The notes below the pieces were generated by a model. It was not told the DNA's origin, made no database searches, and saw only the letters and a program-made list of their open reading frames with translations. A stretch of DNA of 23,168 nucleotides from Phaeoceros laevis (taxonomy: Eukaryota; Anthocerotophyta; Anthocerotopsida; Notothyladales), in NCBI GenBank assembly GCA_049999765.1, contig JBNGIQ010007878.1, positions 1 to 23,168 on the forward strand, given 5' to 3'. The translations under genes and the position numbers were made by a program. Shown here one piece after another: positions 1-9,424 of the stretch (position 1 is the first letter of the stretch; each line of letters starts with the position of its first letter).

Positions 1-50
1 ATCCCACCCATCCCATCCCATCCCATCCCATCCCATTCATCCCATCCATG
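1..50. repeat. CATCC pentanucleotide microsatellite
   Basis: The window opens inside a run of CATCC/ATCCC pentamers, with one imperfect unit (ATTCATCCC) near the end. A short reverse-complement echo (GAATGGGATGGGCAGG) follows at about 69-84. The array probably continues beyond the left edge, so its true length cannot be read here. Confidence 0.85.
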
Positions 51-581
51 CAATTGGTTGGGTTCTTCGAATGGGATGGGCAGGTCTTGGGTTGAATTCC
101 TGGGTTTGCCTTTATTTTACCGAGCGTGCGTGCCGCGCGCTCATGCTCCCTCTCGCGCACGTGCATGCTCCGCTCATGCAAGGTGAGAGCATGTCACGGA
201 CAAACACACAAACACATTGCTCTTACAACACATAGAGAGAGCATGTAACACACACACACTCTCCCTGTTTTTTTATAATATAGGATAACCACGGTTCCAC
301 TTAACCAGTCGGCCTTGGCTATCCCACTCACACATTAGCAAGGGAATAAACTCAACATACATACTTAGCTAGGGTACTCAGCCATCTATCATAGGTCATC
401 TCCCATGATAAAATGTAATTGTCAAGTCATTTAGGGTATTTGCGCAAGACACGGCGTACGGACTAAATGGTCCGCAATTGTGAAGGTACCCTCTGAAACA
501 GAACAAAAGGCAATTACACAAAGTGTACTTCAATTACATTCCTCATCTGGAAGCATTTAGTGGTGATTTCTGAAATAGAGA
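51..581. other. Non-coding flank, nothing recognised
   Basis: No convincing gene is seen. The stretch contains a CA-rich patch (about 203-262), Alu-like GCGCGC-rich text near 130-160, and AT-rich text. It lies beyond the 3' end of the minus-strand HD-Zip IV gene, and part of it could be 3' UTR. I found no decisive poly(A) signal for that gene. Confidence 0.4.
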
Positions 582-727
582 GTCAATACCCGCACCACTA
601 CCCTTGCCAAGTGGTTAAGCGTAGTGTCACGGGACACTTAACATCAGACTAACTCTTTGTCCTGAAGTGCATCTACGACTTTTGACACTTTACCACTTGC
701 CAAGGTCTCTGGTGGTGCGTTCTTGAC
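582..727. repeat. Imperfect fold-back (inverted repeat), MITE-like
   Basis: The left arm (about 582-628) and right arm (about 684-727) are reverse complements with small gaps. Both carry GCACCAC, then a short variable stretch, then CTTG(C/G)CAAGTGGT and AGTGTC. The middle (about 629-683) holds a second small hairpin. Such a structure fits a miniature inverted-repeat element or a transcribed hairpin. No flanking target-site duplication was identified, so the element class is open. Confidence 0.6.
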
Positions 728-917
728 TTCCTACTGCTGCTCGCTACTTCCAAATTCGAAGGCTCTCTTACCTTTGCCATTCCCAGATATCCAGCAATAT
801 ATCTTCTTGAAGCTTTCCCACAAAGACAGCCTACTTAGTATTATACTCGAGGATATATAAATGCAGAAATCAGAAACAACTCCTATCCTTACTTGGCCTC
901 AACTTTCACCTTGCATA

Positions 918-3900
918 CTAACAGGTATCACACCTAAGGGCATGTTTGATTCGCTGCACAGTGCATGATATCAAATTGTTCACAGTTGCCACAGACTCCA
1001 AAGACAGCTTTCCTGATGGCACACTGCTAACAAGAATTTGAAAAGCAACTGTTAGTAAGGAGCCCCCTAGCCGAGAACTTTCTACAGGACCACCTTCATG
1101 CTGCACTGTCATGCCATAACCATCCTGGCCATCTGGAAGGATTGCAAAACCGGAGGGTAGCAGCGCAACCAATTCAGGATTGCCCCCTTGCATGACCATC
1201 TGCATAGCAGGGATGTCCACAGGTGCATAGATAACGAGGGACCCAGACACATCTGTGCAACTCTCCTGTAGAATGAGCATATTTCCCTGTCCAGCAGTCA
1301 TGGGCTGCACATAAACAAAAGTACTTAAGCTGCTTGCGAGAGGTGCATTTCTGTTTGAGAATAAGCAGTTGCAAGACAAATAAGGCATGCTCACATTCAC
1401 TTTCAACAACGATACACTGTTTCCAGGATCTTGGCCTTCTGCAATTCGTGCCACTTCACACACTAGGCCACCATTAGATAAGATATCCCACTGCAAGAAC
1501 AGACCAGTGTGCTCAGTAATGGTAATAAAAACTTGACACCAGAGCATTATCCAGACATGATTTCTACTACAAAACCACCATGTATCCCCATTCAAAAAGC
1601 ACATAATACATACATAGCTGAACACTAGCACATTCCCTAATAACCTGAAATACTATACCAGCACCAAACATCCACAGCCAACAAGTAGATACCTCACTTC
1701 GCACTCGCTCATCACGGAGAAAATTGAACACACGCTGTGGCAATACAGGTAGCCAGATCGATGTAGCTGCACTCAGCACAGTTCCATGAGGCTCGCCAGG
1801 ATTGTCCACACTTTTCCGGCTCATAACACGTACATCATCCTCTCCACTGCCTGACAATGTTGTCCATGCATGTGTGGATGAGGCACTCACTCCCGCACAA
1901 AAGTTATTGGTCATTCGCTGTGCAAGCTGCAGCATGCTTCGTCTTCCACTTTCATTCGGAACCCCTGCTCAAAAGCATCATAACAAGCCAGCGTTGAAAT
2001 GAGTGAGTAAATGACATCCCTCAGCGATGAAAGTTGGTACTAACGTGTGCACAGTTGGTTGTCAAATACAGCTCAGAAGTTATCTGCAAGTGTTTCTTAG
2101 AGAAACAAAGGTACTTGCCACCAAGATCTCTAGATTGTATACTGCTTGCCGAAAGACTTGCAAAGCGCTCACACTGCCGCTGCAGTGTGGCAAGCCACCT
2201 TTGTGCACCATAAGCCATGCCACTGTCAACTAGTGCTCGATACATGTGATGCAGAGTTCGATTATCATGCTCAAGATGTTCTACCAGCGTCACCTGCATG
2301 GGGCACTTGGCTTATCAGTGGCCTGACTCGTATATAGTTGCAAAAGATGACAGACGGCAACGTATGAGCCACATATCTACACAACAAGGTATTGCTGAAG
2401 TACCTTACAGCACCCATTTGAGGCTTCCTGGATAACGCATCCGGAAGGCCGTCTCTGGCATCTCACTAGACAGGAGGGAGGGTTATCACGAAGACCCTCC
2501 ACAGAAACATCCACAACTGCCCACACACCCTCTGCAGGTTGCTTGCAAAACCTCAAAAAATACATGTCACGAGTAGGCACAAGAGGTGACATGACTTGTA
2601 ACTCGGCATACATCTGAAGCATCCCCACAGTTGATGCAGTTAGAGGCATCACAAGATGATAGAGCATGGTTTGACTTCATTCGGAAGTGAAGTACTGCTA
2701 GTCAAGAGATTTAAAGATGCTGACAATTTGCAGAGCACCGTTTCGAGTTGCTGAATTCCCATTGGCCAGAACATCAACAACCAGGGCCTTGGACACGATG
2801 CATGAAAACATCTCCATCCACCGGCTCTGCATTTTCAAGGCAAAAAGGATTGAGAAACTGACCAACTTTATTCAGATGGTTGCGACAATTGGGGGATGAC
2901 AGGAAAAGCGTACCGCATCCATGAACATATTCACCAAGTTCGCTCCATTTACCATGACCAAACCAGACTCCCTTGTAGCCTCAGTGTGCATGCCAAATGT
3001 TCTAAGGGCATGGCCCCTATGAAACTGACGCGAATATTCATCTAAGTTCAGGCACTCTCTCGCACCATTCTGACTTTGCACCCAAAGAGGATCTCCACCT
3101 TGAGCTAAACGTAGGAGCTCTTCCATTGAGCTCAGAGCAAGGTCAAGAATCATAGGCTTCTCAGCATCACTAACCGCTGCTGGACGAGTGCCTAGATCCA
3201 ACGCAGAGGGTCCCTGAACAAGCTCAATGCCAGCAGTATGATGCATGACATTACCAATGGCAAGGTCCAGTGTAGAATTAGGATAAGACTGAGGTGGAAT
3301 AGTGGCCACAGGTCTTCCAAGGTACCTTGCTGCAAGAGCAGACATGCGATCAAGCTGCACAAGAAGCACATTTGAGTGGGATGATGCTCTTCAGCCAATT
3401 GCTGAGAAAAGCCACCAATGCCAGATATGCACACTGAAGCAGAAAGTAGGACCGGCACATAGACACAACATGCAATTGGGTCGAACTGATTTGAGTGGTC
3501 TGATGCATTGGAGTCACTTCCTTCTTCAACTTCAAGGTACCACACACAGCTAACATCCATCCATACATCCATACTGTCACTTCCTTCATTTCTATAGAAA
3601 AGGACCTTATTCATTCCAGATATGACGTCTGGGCAAAGCCTAATCCGGAGAGAAGGCAGTGTTCAGGGAAGATTCAGCAAAGTATCGAGTCTCCAGAAAC
3701 AAAAAGTCCTGCAGTGTCATGAGGCTATAACATACTTGAAAAAGAAATTCTGAACTCTACCGGAGGGTGTGAATCAAGGTGGCTGACCTCTTCTTTTAAG
3801 CGACAATTCTCTGTGCGAAGCTGTTGCTCATCAAAGGAAATATCTCCAACTGGATTGGGGCCACCACAGTGAGGACATGATGCATTTTTCACTGCTTCTC

Positions 3901-5073
3901 GAATGACGATGTTTTCAGCTCGTAACTTCTCGTTTTCTGCACGCAGCACTGAGTTTTCTGCACGCTCCTGCTGAGCCTGCCATCACACATTGTTGATAAT
4001 AACTGACTTCAGCAGATGCCCCTAAGTAGCCTCAGCCTCAAACGCCCCAAAAAGGATTGTCATGCTGCCAAGCAAGGTAAGAGGCAAACATCAGGACTAG
4101 AGCACACCTTCATCTGAGTCCGCCGATTCTGAAACCAAAACTTCACTTGACGAGGCTCTAGGCCCAGTTCCTTGCTCAGTTCTTGCCTTTGCTTGTCATC
4201 TGGGTGTGGACACTCTTTGAATAAACTGCATACACATGCTGAATTAGGGGAAAAACAAAATGGAGAGCAAGTGTAGAGCATGTTATCTCTGTCCTAAAAC
4301 AGTCAAAGGTGTGCTGTAAGATGACAGCCCCACAGAATATTCATTCTACGTCGCTTTCATAGTACATTGTCAGTTGCATCATCCGACTGCCTTAATTCCC
4401 GATACATCTTGAGAGGAGCGCAAAAGGACTCCCTTACTTCTCCATTTCCTGGATTTGACGAGGTGTGTGACGATGATAACGCTTTTTACGAGGTGGATTA
4501 TCGGTATCCAAATCTTCTCCAGAACCACCGTCCATATTCTCACTTCCGGATCTGCTTTCATACTCTTCTTCTTTGGTCTTTCCTTGATCACTTTCAGCAC
4601 ACTGGCTACCATCACGCTGACCGTCGAGTCCAGTTGGCTGCAACCATGCCATGAGTGCGTTTAACTTAGGATGAATAGCCCCAGCCTGTGACCTATGTAC
4701 AAAGGATTGACAACAAATGCGCGTGCAGTGGCAGTTTGGTTTAAGTGGGTCTTCTCAACGATGAATCTGCCACCTAATTTCGCATCTGGGAGAGGGGTAC
4801 CTCACCATATACTTCAAAAAAACTGAAGTCGAGGGCCGCGATATACGAGGCCAAAACGAGAACTTGGGTGGAACGAAGTGAAAATAGCAATGAGCGTACC
4901 GGAGCAAGAGACAGGTTGGATGAGGTGTAAACACCCTTTAAAGGACGAGTGATGGCAGCAGGGGGAGCAAGTCTGGGAGGGGCCATGATGGCACTGGGCA
5001 TTCCGGCGATGTCCCCGGCTCCCCTACCTCCAGCACTACTATTGACTGTCACAGTCACCCCTCCGAGCCTCAT
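918..5073 (-). CDS. HD-Zip class IV homeodomain-START transcription factor, 11 exons
   Basis: Exons, 5' to 3' on the minus strand: 5073-4900, 4637-4438, 4225-4108, 3976-3788, 3354-2914, 2826-2725, 2613-2404, 2293-2119, 1964-1693, 1490-1395, 1304-918. They sum to 2364 nt, giving 787 residues and a TAG stop with no internal stop; the family is usually 700-850 residues. The ATG at 5073 is preceded in frame by a stop with no other ATG between. Domains: a Gly/Ala-rich N-terminus ending in a GVY...LSLAP motif; homeodomain about 109-164 with helix 3 [14 protein letters not shown]; zipper-loop-zipper about 165-232 with CPHC at 198-201; START domain about 290-515; HD-SAD/C-terminal region about 540-787. 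There is no MEKHLA domain, which excludes class III. Family knowledge: these nuclear dimers bind L1-box-like sites and control epidermal identity. Nine introns are GT-AG and one looks GC-AG. The ortholog name cannot be assigned. Confidence 0.96.
1305..1394 (-). other. Intron 10 of the HD-Zip IV gene: 90 nt, no in-frame stop
   Basis: On the minus strand the donor is GTGAGC and the acceptor TTTATGTGCAG. Removing it joins KVN directly to PMTAGQGN before the conserved MLILQESC, which matches family spacing. The intron is 90 nt, phase 0 and lacks a stop, so retained transcripts would add exactly 30 residues inside the C-terminal domain. Splicing is preferred on family spacing. Confidence 0.85.
1965..2118 (-). 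other. Intron 8 of the HD-Zip IV gene, probable GC-AG intron
   Basis: The exon ends ...GGTG and is followed by GCAAGT, the classical consensus of GC-type donors. The acceptor is TTTTGAGCAG. This join keeps the frame and gives [19 protein letters not shown] donor three bases upstream (GTGGCA, exon end 2122) also keeps the frame and removes one Gly, but is a poor donor. The two sites form a NAGNAG-like choice at the donor side. Confidence 0.65.
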
Positions 5074-5518
5074 CCCTTCACTGCTCCTCCTGTACCCAGG
5101 GCTGTCCTTGTAGAGCGTCTATATCGTACGCGATCACTCATGCCGTCGTTGAAACAACAAATGCTGAGGCTCTCTGCTACGAGTGAGCTAACCATGGACT
5201 TGACACAGGGCAGGAACTTGAAGGCCGCCACCTCGAGCAACTACAGCACTCAAGTTGACCTAGGAATCGGAACAGCTACTAGCTCCTTCATATCGCCTCG
5301 CAGCGGACGAGTGTACGTTCAGTCAATTCCGACGCGCACTGAGTTCGGGAGGATCGGAACCCTACATGCTAGGTTCGGCTAGATTATTGACTTTAGCTTT
5401 AGCAAATAATTGGGATTGTGTCGTTTTGCCAACTATAGCTTAATCCATGATTAATAGATTTTACCATAGTTAGGTACAAATGAACTAGGGTGGGGTGGCA
5501 TCATAGCCTGAGTTAGGA
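5074..5518. promoter_or_regulatory. Upstream/5' region of the HD-Zip IV gene
   Basis: This stretch lies directly upstream of the minus-strand start codon and should hold the 5' UTR and proximal promoter. A weak TATA-like text (GATATAGA on the minus strand, about 5118-5127) lies close to the ATG. No L1 box (TAAATGYA) was seen here on either strand, although many class IV genes carry one. A plus-strand open frame at 5140-5382 has no recognisable content and is not called. Confidence 0.4.
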
Positions 5519-5630
5519 TACGTGTTAACGTGTGAACGTGTTAACATCTTAACGTGTTAACATCTAAACGTGTTAACATCTAAACGTCTTAACATCTAAA
5601 CGTCTTAACGTGTTAACGTCTTCTATATGT
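5519..5630. repeat. 16-bp minisatellite with GTTAAC palindrome
   Basis: Units start at 5519, 5535, 5551, 5567, 5583, 5599 and 5615, an exact 16-bp period. The consensus is AACGTGTTAACATCTA, and some units have CTTAAC in place of GTTAAC. Degenerate GTTAAC words continue to about 5660 and reappear near 6627-6655. Most units contain the 10-bp palindrome CGTGTTAACA or close variants. The array lies about 450 bp upstream of the HD-Zip start codon. Confidence 0.85.
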
Positions 5631-5660
5631 GTTAACACCTTTGGTAACATGTTAACGCCT

Positions 5661-6123
5661 ATTACAACTTACGTGACTTCGACAAGCTGCTTACATGCTA
5701 ATAGATAGAATGTGTGAAGAGCTGTTTTGTATGCAATGCTGACCACATTTTGGTCGGCTAGGAAACTAAACACATTCTGCGCATTCGTTAGGCTTTCGCA
5801 CTGGATGACGCATTAGATCCGAGTGCTGCAGCAGGGAGATGAGCTTATGGCTGGGCTTTCCGAATGTTGTTTCATACCTTTTTTACACTGCACTGCATGT
5901 TTTATGTGTTCTGTAGCTGTATGCACCTTTGTACGCTGTACATCTGCATCCGTTGTACAGCTGCATGCTGTATCCATAGTGCATATGCATGCTATATCTG
6001 TGGTATCTACATCCGGCATACTTCTACTGTATCTTTCCAATGCCCTAGAGTATTTGAGAGACGAGACAACTTTATAATTCGTGATGGCCCTTTAATTGAT
6101 AGAAAGAATAGAATTTTTTTTTT
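5661..6123. other. Intergenic, no gene recognised
   Basis: No convincing coding content is seen. Positions about 5940-6020 are dense in TGCAT/TGTA words giving low-complexity Cys/Thr-rich frames on both strands. These frames match no family and are treated as chance. Confidence 0.5.
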
Positions 6124-6250
6124 GGTCTGATGACCATGTAGTCCAGAGTCTCGTGAACTGAATCAGAACATGTAAAGAATATTTTTTTAGGTATGATGAG
6201 CATGCAATTCAGAGTCCCATGAATCGAATCAGAACATTTAAAGAGATCAG
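6124..6250. repeat. Diverged 66-bp tandem duplication
   Basis: Copy 1 starts at 6124 (GGTCTGATGACCATG) and copy 2 at 6190 (GGTATGATGAGCATG). Both share CAGAGTC, GAATCAGAACAT and TAAAGA at the same offsets, and each follows a T-run. The copies are clearly diverged, so the duplication is old. Confidence 0.75.
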
Positions 6251-6703
6251 GGCATCGCACCCTAGCAAATCACCCCACCCTAGCTCAAGATTAGCACAAG
6301 AACATCACTGATCACTAATTGCACAACATCTGAATCCTAAAACCATTTAATTGGCAAACTCCATCTCTGCTGGCCCTCACAAACTTTTGCTCTGGCCTTT
6401 CACTCCACAAGAGCTTCATAGTCGAAGAGTGCACTCACCTCCGTCCATGGAGCCAGATATGAGGGTATTCAGTTGCCTCGAACCTTTTGCCATGCAAGCA
6501 ACAGTATCACTATGCCCATGTAAAGCCCCCATGAATGGTTTTGCAAACACTTGCAATGACACATACCAGGCTCAAACATAGATTAATTAAGAAATATTTT
6601 AGTAGCCATTAAGACGTACAAAAGGCATTAACACGTTAACCTGTTAAAACGTTAACCGCTTCATATGTTCACCCTCCGGACACGAACTATATACGCAGAT
6701 GCC
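6251..6703. other. Intergenic, no gene recognised
   Basis: No supported gene. GTTAAC-type words recur near 6627-6655 (ACACGTTAACCTGTTAAAACGTTAACC), related to the minisatellite at 5519, but no ordered array is present. Confidence 0.45.
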
Positions 6704-6783
6704 CACACTAGAACGCCAAAACTAGAACGCACACGAAAACGCTTACGTAACGTGTAAGCATTTTGGTGTGCGTTCTAGTGTGC
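6704..6783. repeat. Long near-perfect hairpin / fold-back element
   Basis: ACTAGAACGCACAC at 6721 runs through GAAAACGCTTACG to a short turn near 6749. It is mirrored by TGTAAGCATTTTGGTGTG and CGTTCTAGT, ending at 6779. The arms are about 27 bp with few mismatches. An extra copy of CACACTAGAACG at 6704-6715 can pair with CGTTCTAGTGTG at 6771-6782, so two pairing registers are possible. The outer end reads CACTA, which is suggestive of a CACTA-type terminus but not enough to call one. Confidence 0.75.
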
Positions 6784-7180
6784 ATCAAATGGAGACATCA
6801 CTTTTGACACATGTTTTCGGCGTTAGAGAAAGTTAGGGCAGGGATTTCTTTATAAAGTCGTGCTGACGTGAGGCATGGGCCTTATTTGCTTGCTGCAGAT
6901 TCTTTGTCTTCACCTCCTGAGTCGTCACATCATGGGCTACGATGACGGAAAAATTCTTGATGAGCAATGTTGACTATGAAGTATTGTGCCCTTCGAGTAC
7001 TTTTTTCCAATTTTTAAAAACAAAAACTCGATTGTCAGCGGCACGTTAGCCGTTAGATCTTTTGAATCGGACAGCAAATGGAAGGTGTCAACTTAAATGA
7101 AAAACGGTTGTAGCGTATGTCTCGGTCCGCTGCCGGCGTGCATTCATTTCGTCTCTCTCACTTGGTAGGTACTTTCCCTG
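6784..7180. other. Intergenic, no gene recognised
   Basis: No supported gene or RNA. The segment leads into the low-complexity coding region that begins near 7180. I found no clear promoter or start codon for that region here. Confidence 0.4.
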
Positions 7181-7181
7181 T

Positions 7182-8676
7182 CTGAAGACTACGCCTCCAG
7201 TTGCATCTCCAGCCAAGGCTCCTTGCCCATCCCTAGCCAAGCTTGCTACAGAGAAGAAGGCCAGGAAGGCCGAGTGGATAGGGTTCGTGCTGAGAGGGAG
7301 CAGAGGCGTGCGGTTCAGAAGGCCAAGGAGGCGGCAGCCATCTCCAAGGCCGCCATGGAGGATGCCCAAAAGCTTGCGAGGGAGGAGGAGGCAGCTGCCA
7401 AGGAGGAGGCAAAAAAAGAGCGTGCCAGGGCTGCGGCAGAGAGGAAGGTTGCGGCGGAGACGCTTGCGGCGGAGAGGAGGGTAGCGGCAGCCTCCAAGGC
7501 AGCGGCTGCCAAGGCCACGGCAGCCTACAAGGCCACGGCAGCCTCCAGCTCGAAGGCCCCGGCAGCCCCCAGGCCGGAACCTGCACGGCTGGGTGTGGCG
7601 CCCTCGAAGCGCGACAAGGCGAAGGCTTCTGGATCGGCAGCAGGAGCGGGAGCGTCCACCTCAAAGGCGAGCTCCTCCAAGGCGGGTGCCTCCAAGGCTG
7701 GTGCATCCAAGGTAGGAGCGTCCAAGGGGAGGCCGCTAGTGCCTCCTCAGGCCTCGGCTATGCCTCCACCCCCTCCTCCAGCCTCCAAATCCCCGAGCCT
7801 AAGGGAAACCCGCCTCCTGGAGGAGAGGGCGGAGAAGTATGGCCATGCGTTGGCCAGGATGCTGGAGGAGATTGCTGCCAAGAAGGTTGCCAGCATGCCT
7901 CCTCCTTTAGGCTCGGGCAGGGGGAAGGAGGTGGTTGGTTCTCCTCCTCCTAGCTCGGGAAGGCAGGCTGCCTCCACCTCGGCTGCTCCTTCGGCCTCGG
8001 TGAGGAGGGGGCGGGAAAGCAGCGTCCTTCGGCCTCGGGGTGTTCTGGCCAGGGGGAGAGCCTGCCTACATCTCCTCGTGGCTCGGATTCCAGCAGTGCG
8101 GGAGACCTACAAATATGCACATCAGAAGACCCCGAGGAACTGGAAATGCCTCTCAACTACACTCCGACCTCCTTGCCTTTGCCATGCATGTTCCAAAATC
8201 TCAAGGTTATTGTGCGGCCAACGGAGGTTCCTGATCCCAATCCTGCTGCAGTTGCAATTTACAAGTTAGGTATTGAGTTGCCTGTAAGGCCCAACAGGCT
8301 CCTTTCCGTATGCCTGAAGCCGCCAGGAAGTTGGCCTCCTACCTCTCAATTTGTGTACACTGATTATGAGGTTGATTTGACACCTGCTCATTTTTCTGCA
8401 TTTGGCCTGCCTACTAATGGGGTGGACTATAGGAGTTCAAAGGCCATGAAAGGCCCGGGGATCTCACCCCGACTCTTGTCATACTTGTTTGGGGCCAGAG
8501 CTAGCCACAAGGTTGGCTACAAATTTGACAGCATGGTCAATAGTGAAGGAGAGCGCCACGAATCCTTCATCAAATTTGCAAGGGCTTTGCATGACCGGGT
8601 TTTTGGGCCCAACAGCCAGATTTGGCATAACGAGCTCAACCAGCAATTCCTGTCAGGTTTTTGGCCAACATTCTAG
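7182..8676 (+). pseudogene. Frame-broken Ala/Lys/Ser-rich coding region, TE-like, unknown family
   Basis: Coding signal moves through three frames. One frame reads from about 7182 (LKTTPPVASPAKAP to KKARKAEW). A second carries the long Ala/Glu/Lys-rich part (about 7280-8010). A third runs from about 8005 to the TAG at 8674-8676. The first part predicts a charged helix or coiled coil (AEREQRRAVQKAKEAAAISK), then Ser/Ala/Lys repeats and a PPPPPP tract. The last part (from about 8146) is globular-looking, with SYLFGARASHKVGYKFDS and FIKFARALHDRVFG. The second shift lies in a G-rich run (GAGGAGGGGGCGGG). I do not recognise a family. The general design (basic, low-complexity N-terminus plus a small globular domain) is compatible with a transposable-element ORF, but that is inference. 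Confidence 0.45.
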
Positions 8677-8898
8677 GTTTAGAGTCAAGTGGGGCCACTT
8701 TGCTGTTCGGTCTTGGAATCAAAGAAGGGGTGTAGCAAGAAAAAAAGTAGGTGCCCCATGCCCAAACCTGGTGAAGATATTCAGGTGTTTTTTTGGCCTC
8801 ATGTAGCTTGATTCAGGTGGGCATAGTAGTACTTTTAGTACTTGAAGTACTGCCTGTGTTTTTTCCTTCTCACATTTTGCCACACATTAACTTCTTGC
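8677..8898. other. Short non-coding gap
   Basis: Holds a cluster of AGTACT words (about 8826-8851) similar to the GAAGTAC word that dominates 9437-10000. It could be an intron or a decayed segment of the surrounding coding region. Confidence 0.3.
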
Positions 8899-9409
8899 AT
8901 GCTTGATTCAAGTGACGAGGCCAATTATGAGCCTTTGAGTGTGAAGCAGGGCGCCGACAAGGAGGCCGACAGTGTGCATAACAACCTGCAGGGCCCCAAC
9001 GTTGAAGTGAAGGGACCTCGTGAAGAAACATTGAGCTTTGATCCCCTCTAGCCATGTGCAACATGTGAAGCTCATGCACAGAAGCATCATCCGGAGTGGT
9101 TGCCAATGCTGCGCATATGTGCCATTTACACTTTTGGCTCTCGTTTGCTGCACACCTGAGGAGACAACCGGCGAGGTACGCACCCTTGGTGCACTTTCTA
9201 TATCAGAGTCCGAAAACATTTCTACGCAAGTTGCCGTGGCTATGGAGGAGGAGTTGTTGGATGAGTGTGTCGCTCCAGATGATGGGGAGTCAATAGGCTC
9301 ACATACTCAGTTTGCCAGTCTAGATGCCATCCCCAATCCTTCACAGCCTGAGCCTCTTGCATCTCAGTTTGCAAGTCTCCCACTTACAGACTTCATTTCA
9401 AGTAGCTAA
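8899..9409 (+). pseudogene. Acidic coding remnants linking the two larger ORFs
   Basis: Two partly overlapping open frames lie here. Frame one begins MLDSSDEANYEPLSVKQ at 8899 and stops at 9051. Frame two reads from about 9040 to a TAA at 9407-9409, and its later part is acidic (MEEELLDECVAPDDGES). The second frame is the same as that of the large ORF starting at 9425, with only that TAA between them. They are probably pieces of one former ORF. No family is recognised. Confidence 0.35.
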
Positions 9410-9424
9410 ATTATTGATGTTGCC

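Noticed and set aside
858-865. L1-box-like TAAATGCA (target of HD-Zip IV proteins)
   Set aside because: It lies beyond the 3' end of the HD-Zip gene, and an 8-base word of this kind is expected by chance about once in a window this long counting both strands.
3192-3614. Minus-strand open frames overlapping the HD-Zip exon 5 and intron 4
   Set aside because: They are shadows in another frame of exon 5 (2914-3354) and the intron; the family match is in the other frame.
5140-5382. Plus-strand open frame upstream of the HD-Zip gene
   Set aside because: No domain or composition signal; it overlaps the likely 5' UTR/promoter of the minus-strand gene.
7233-7977. Minus-strand Pro/Trp-rich and Ala-rich open frames
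   Set aside because: Antisense shadows of the GC-rich Ala/Lys-coding repeats on the plus strand.
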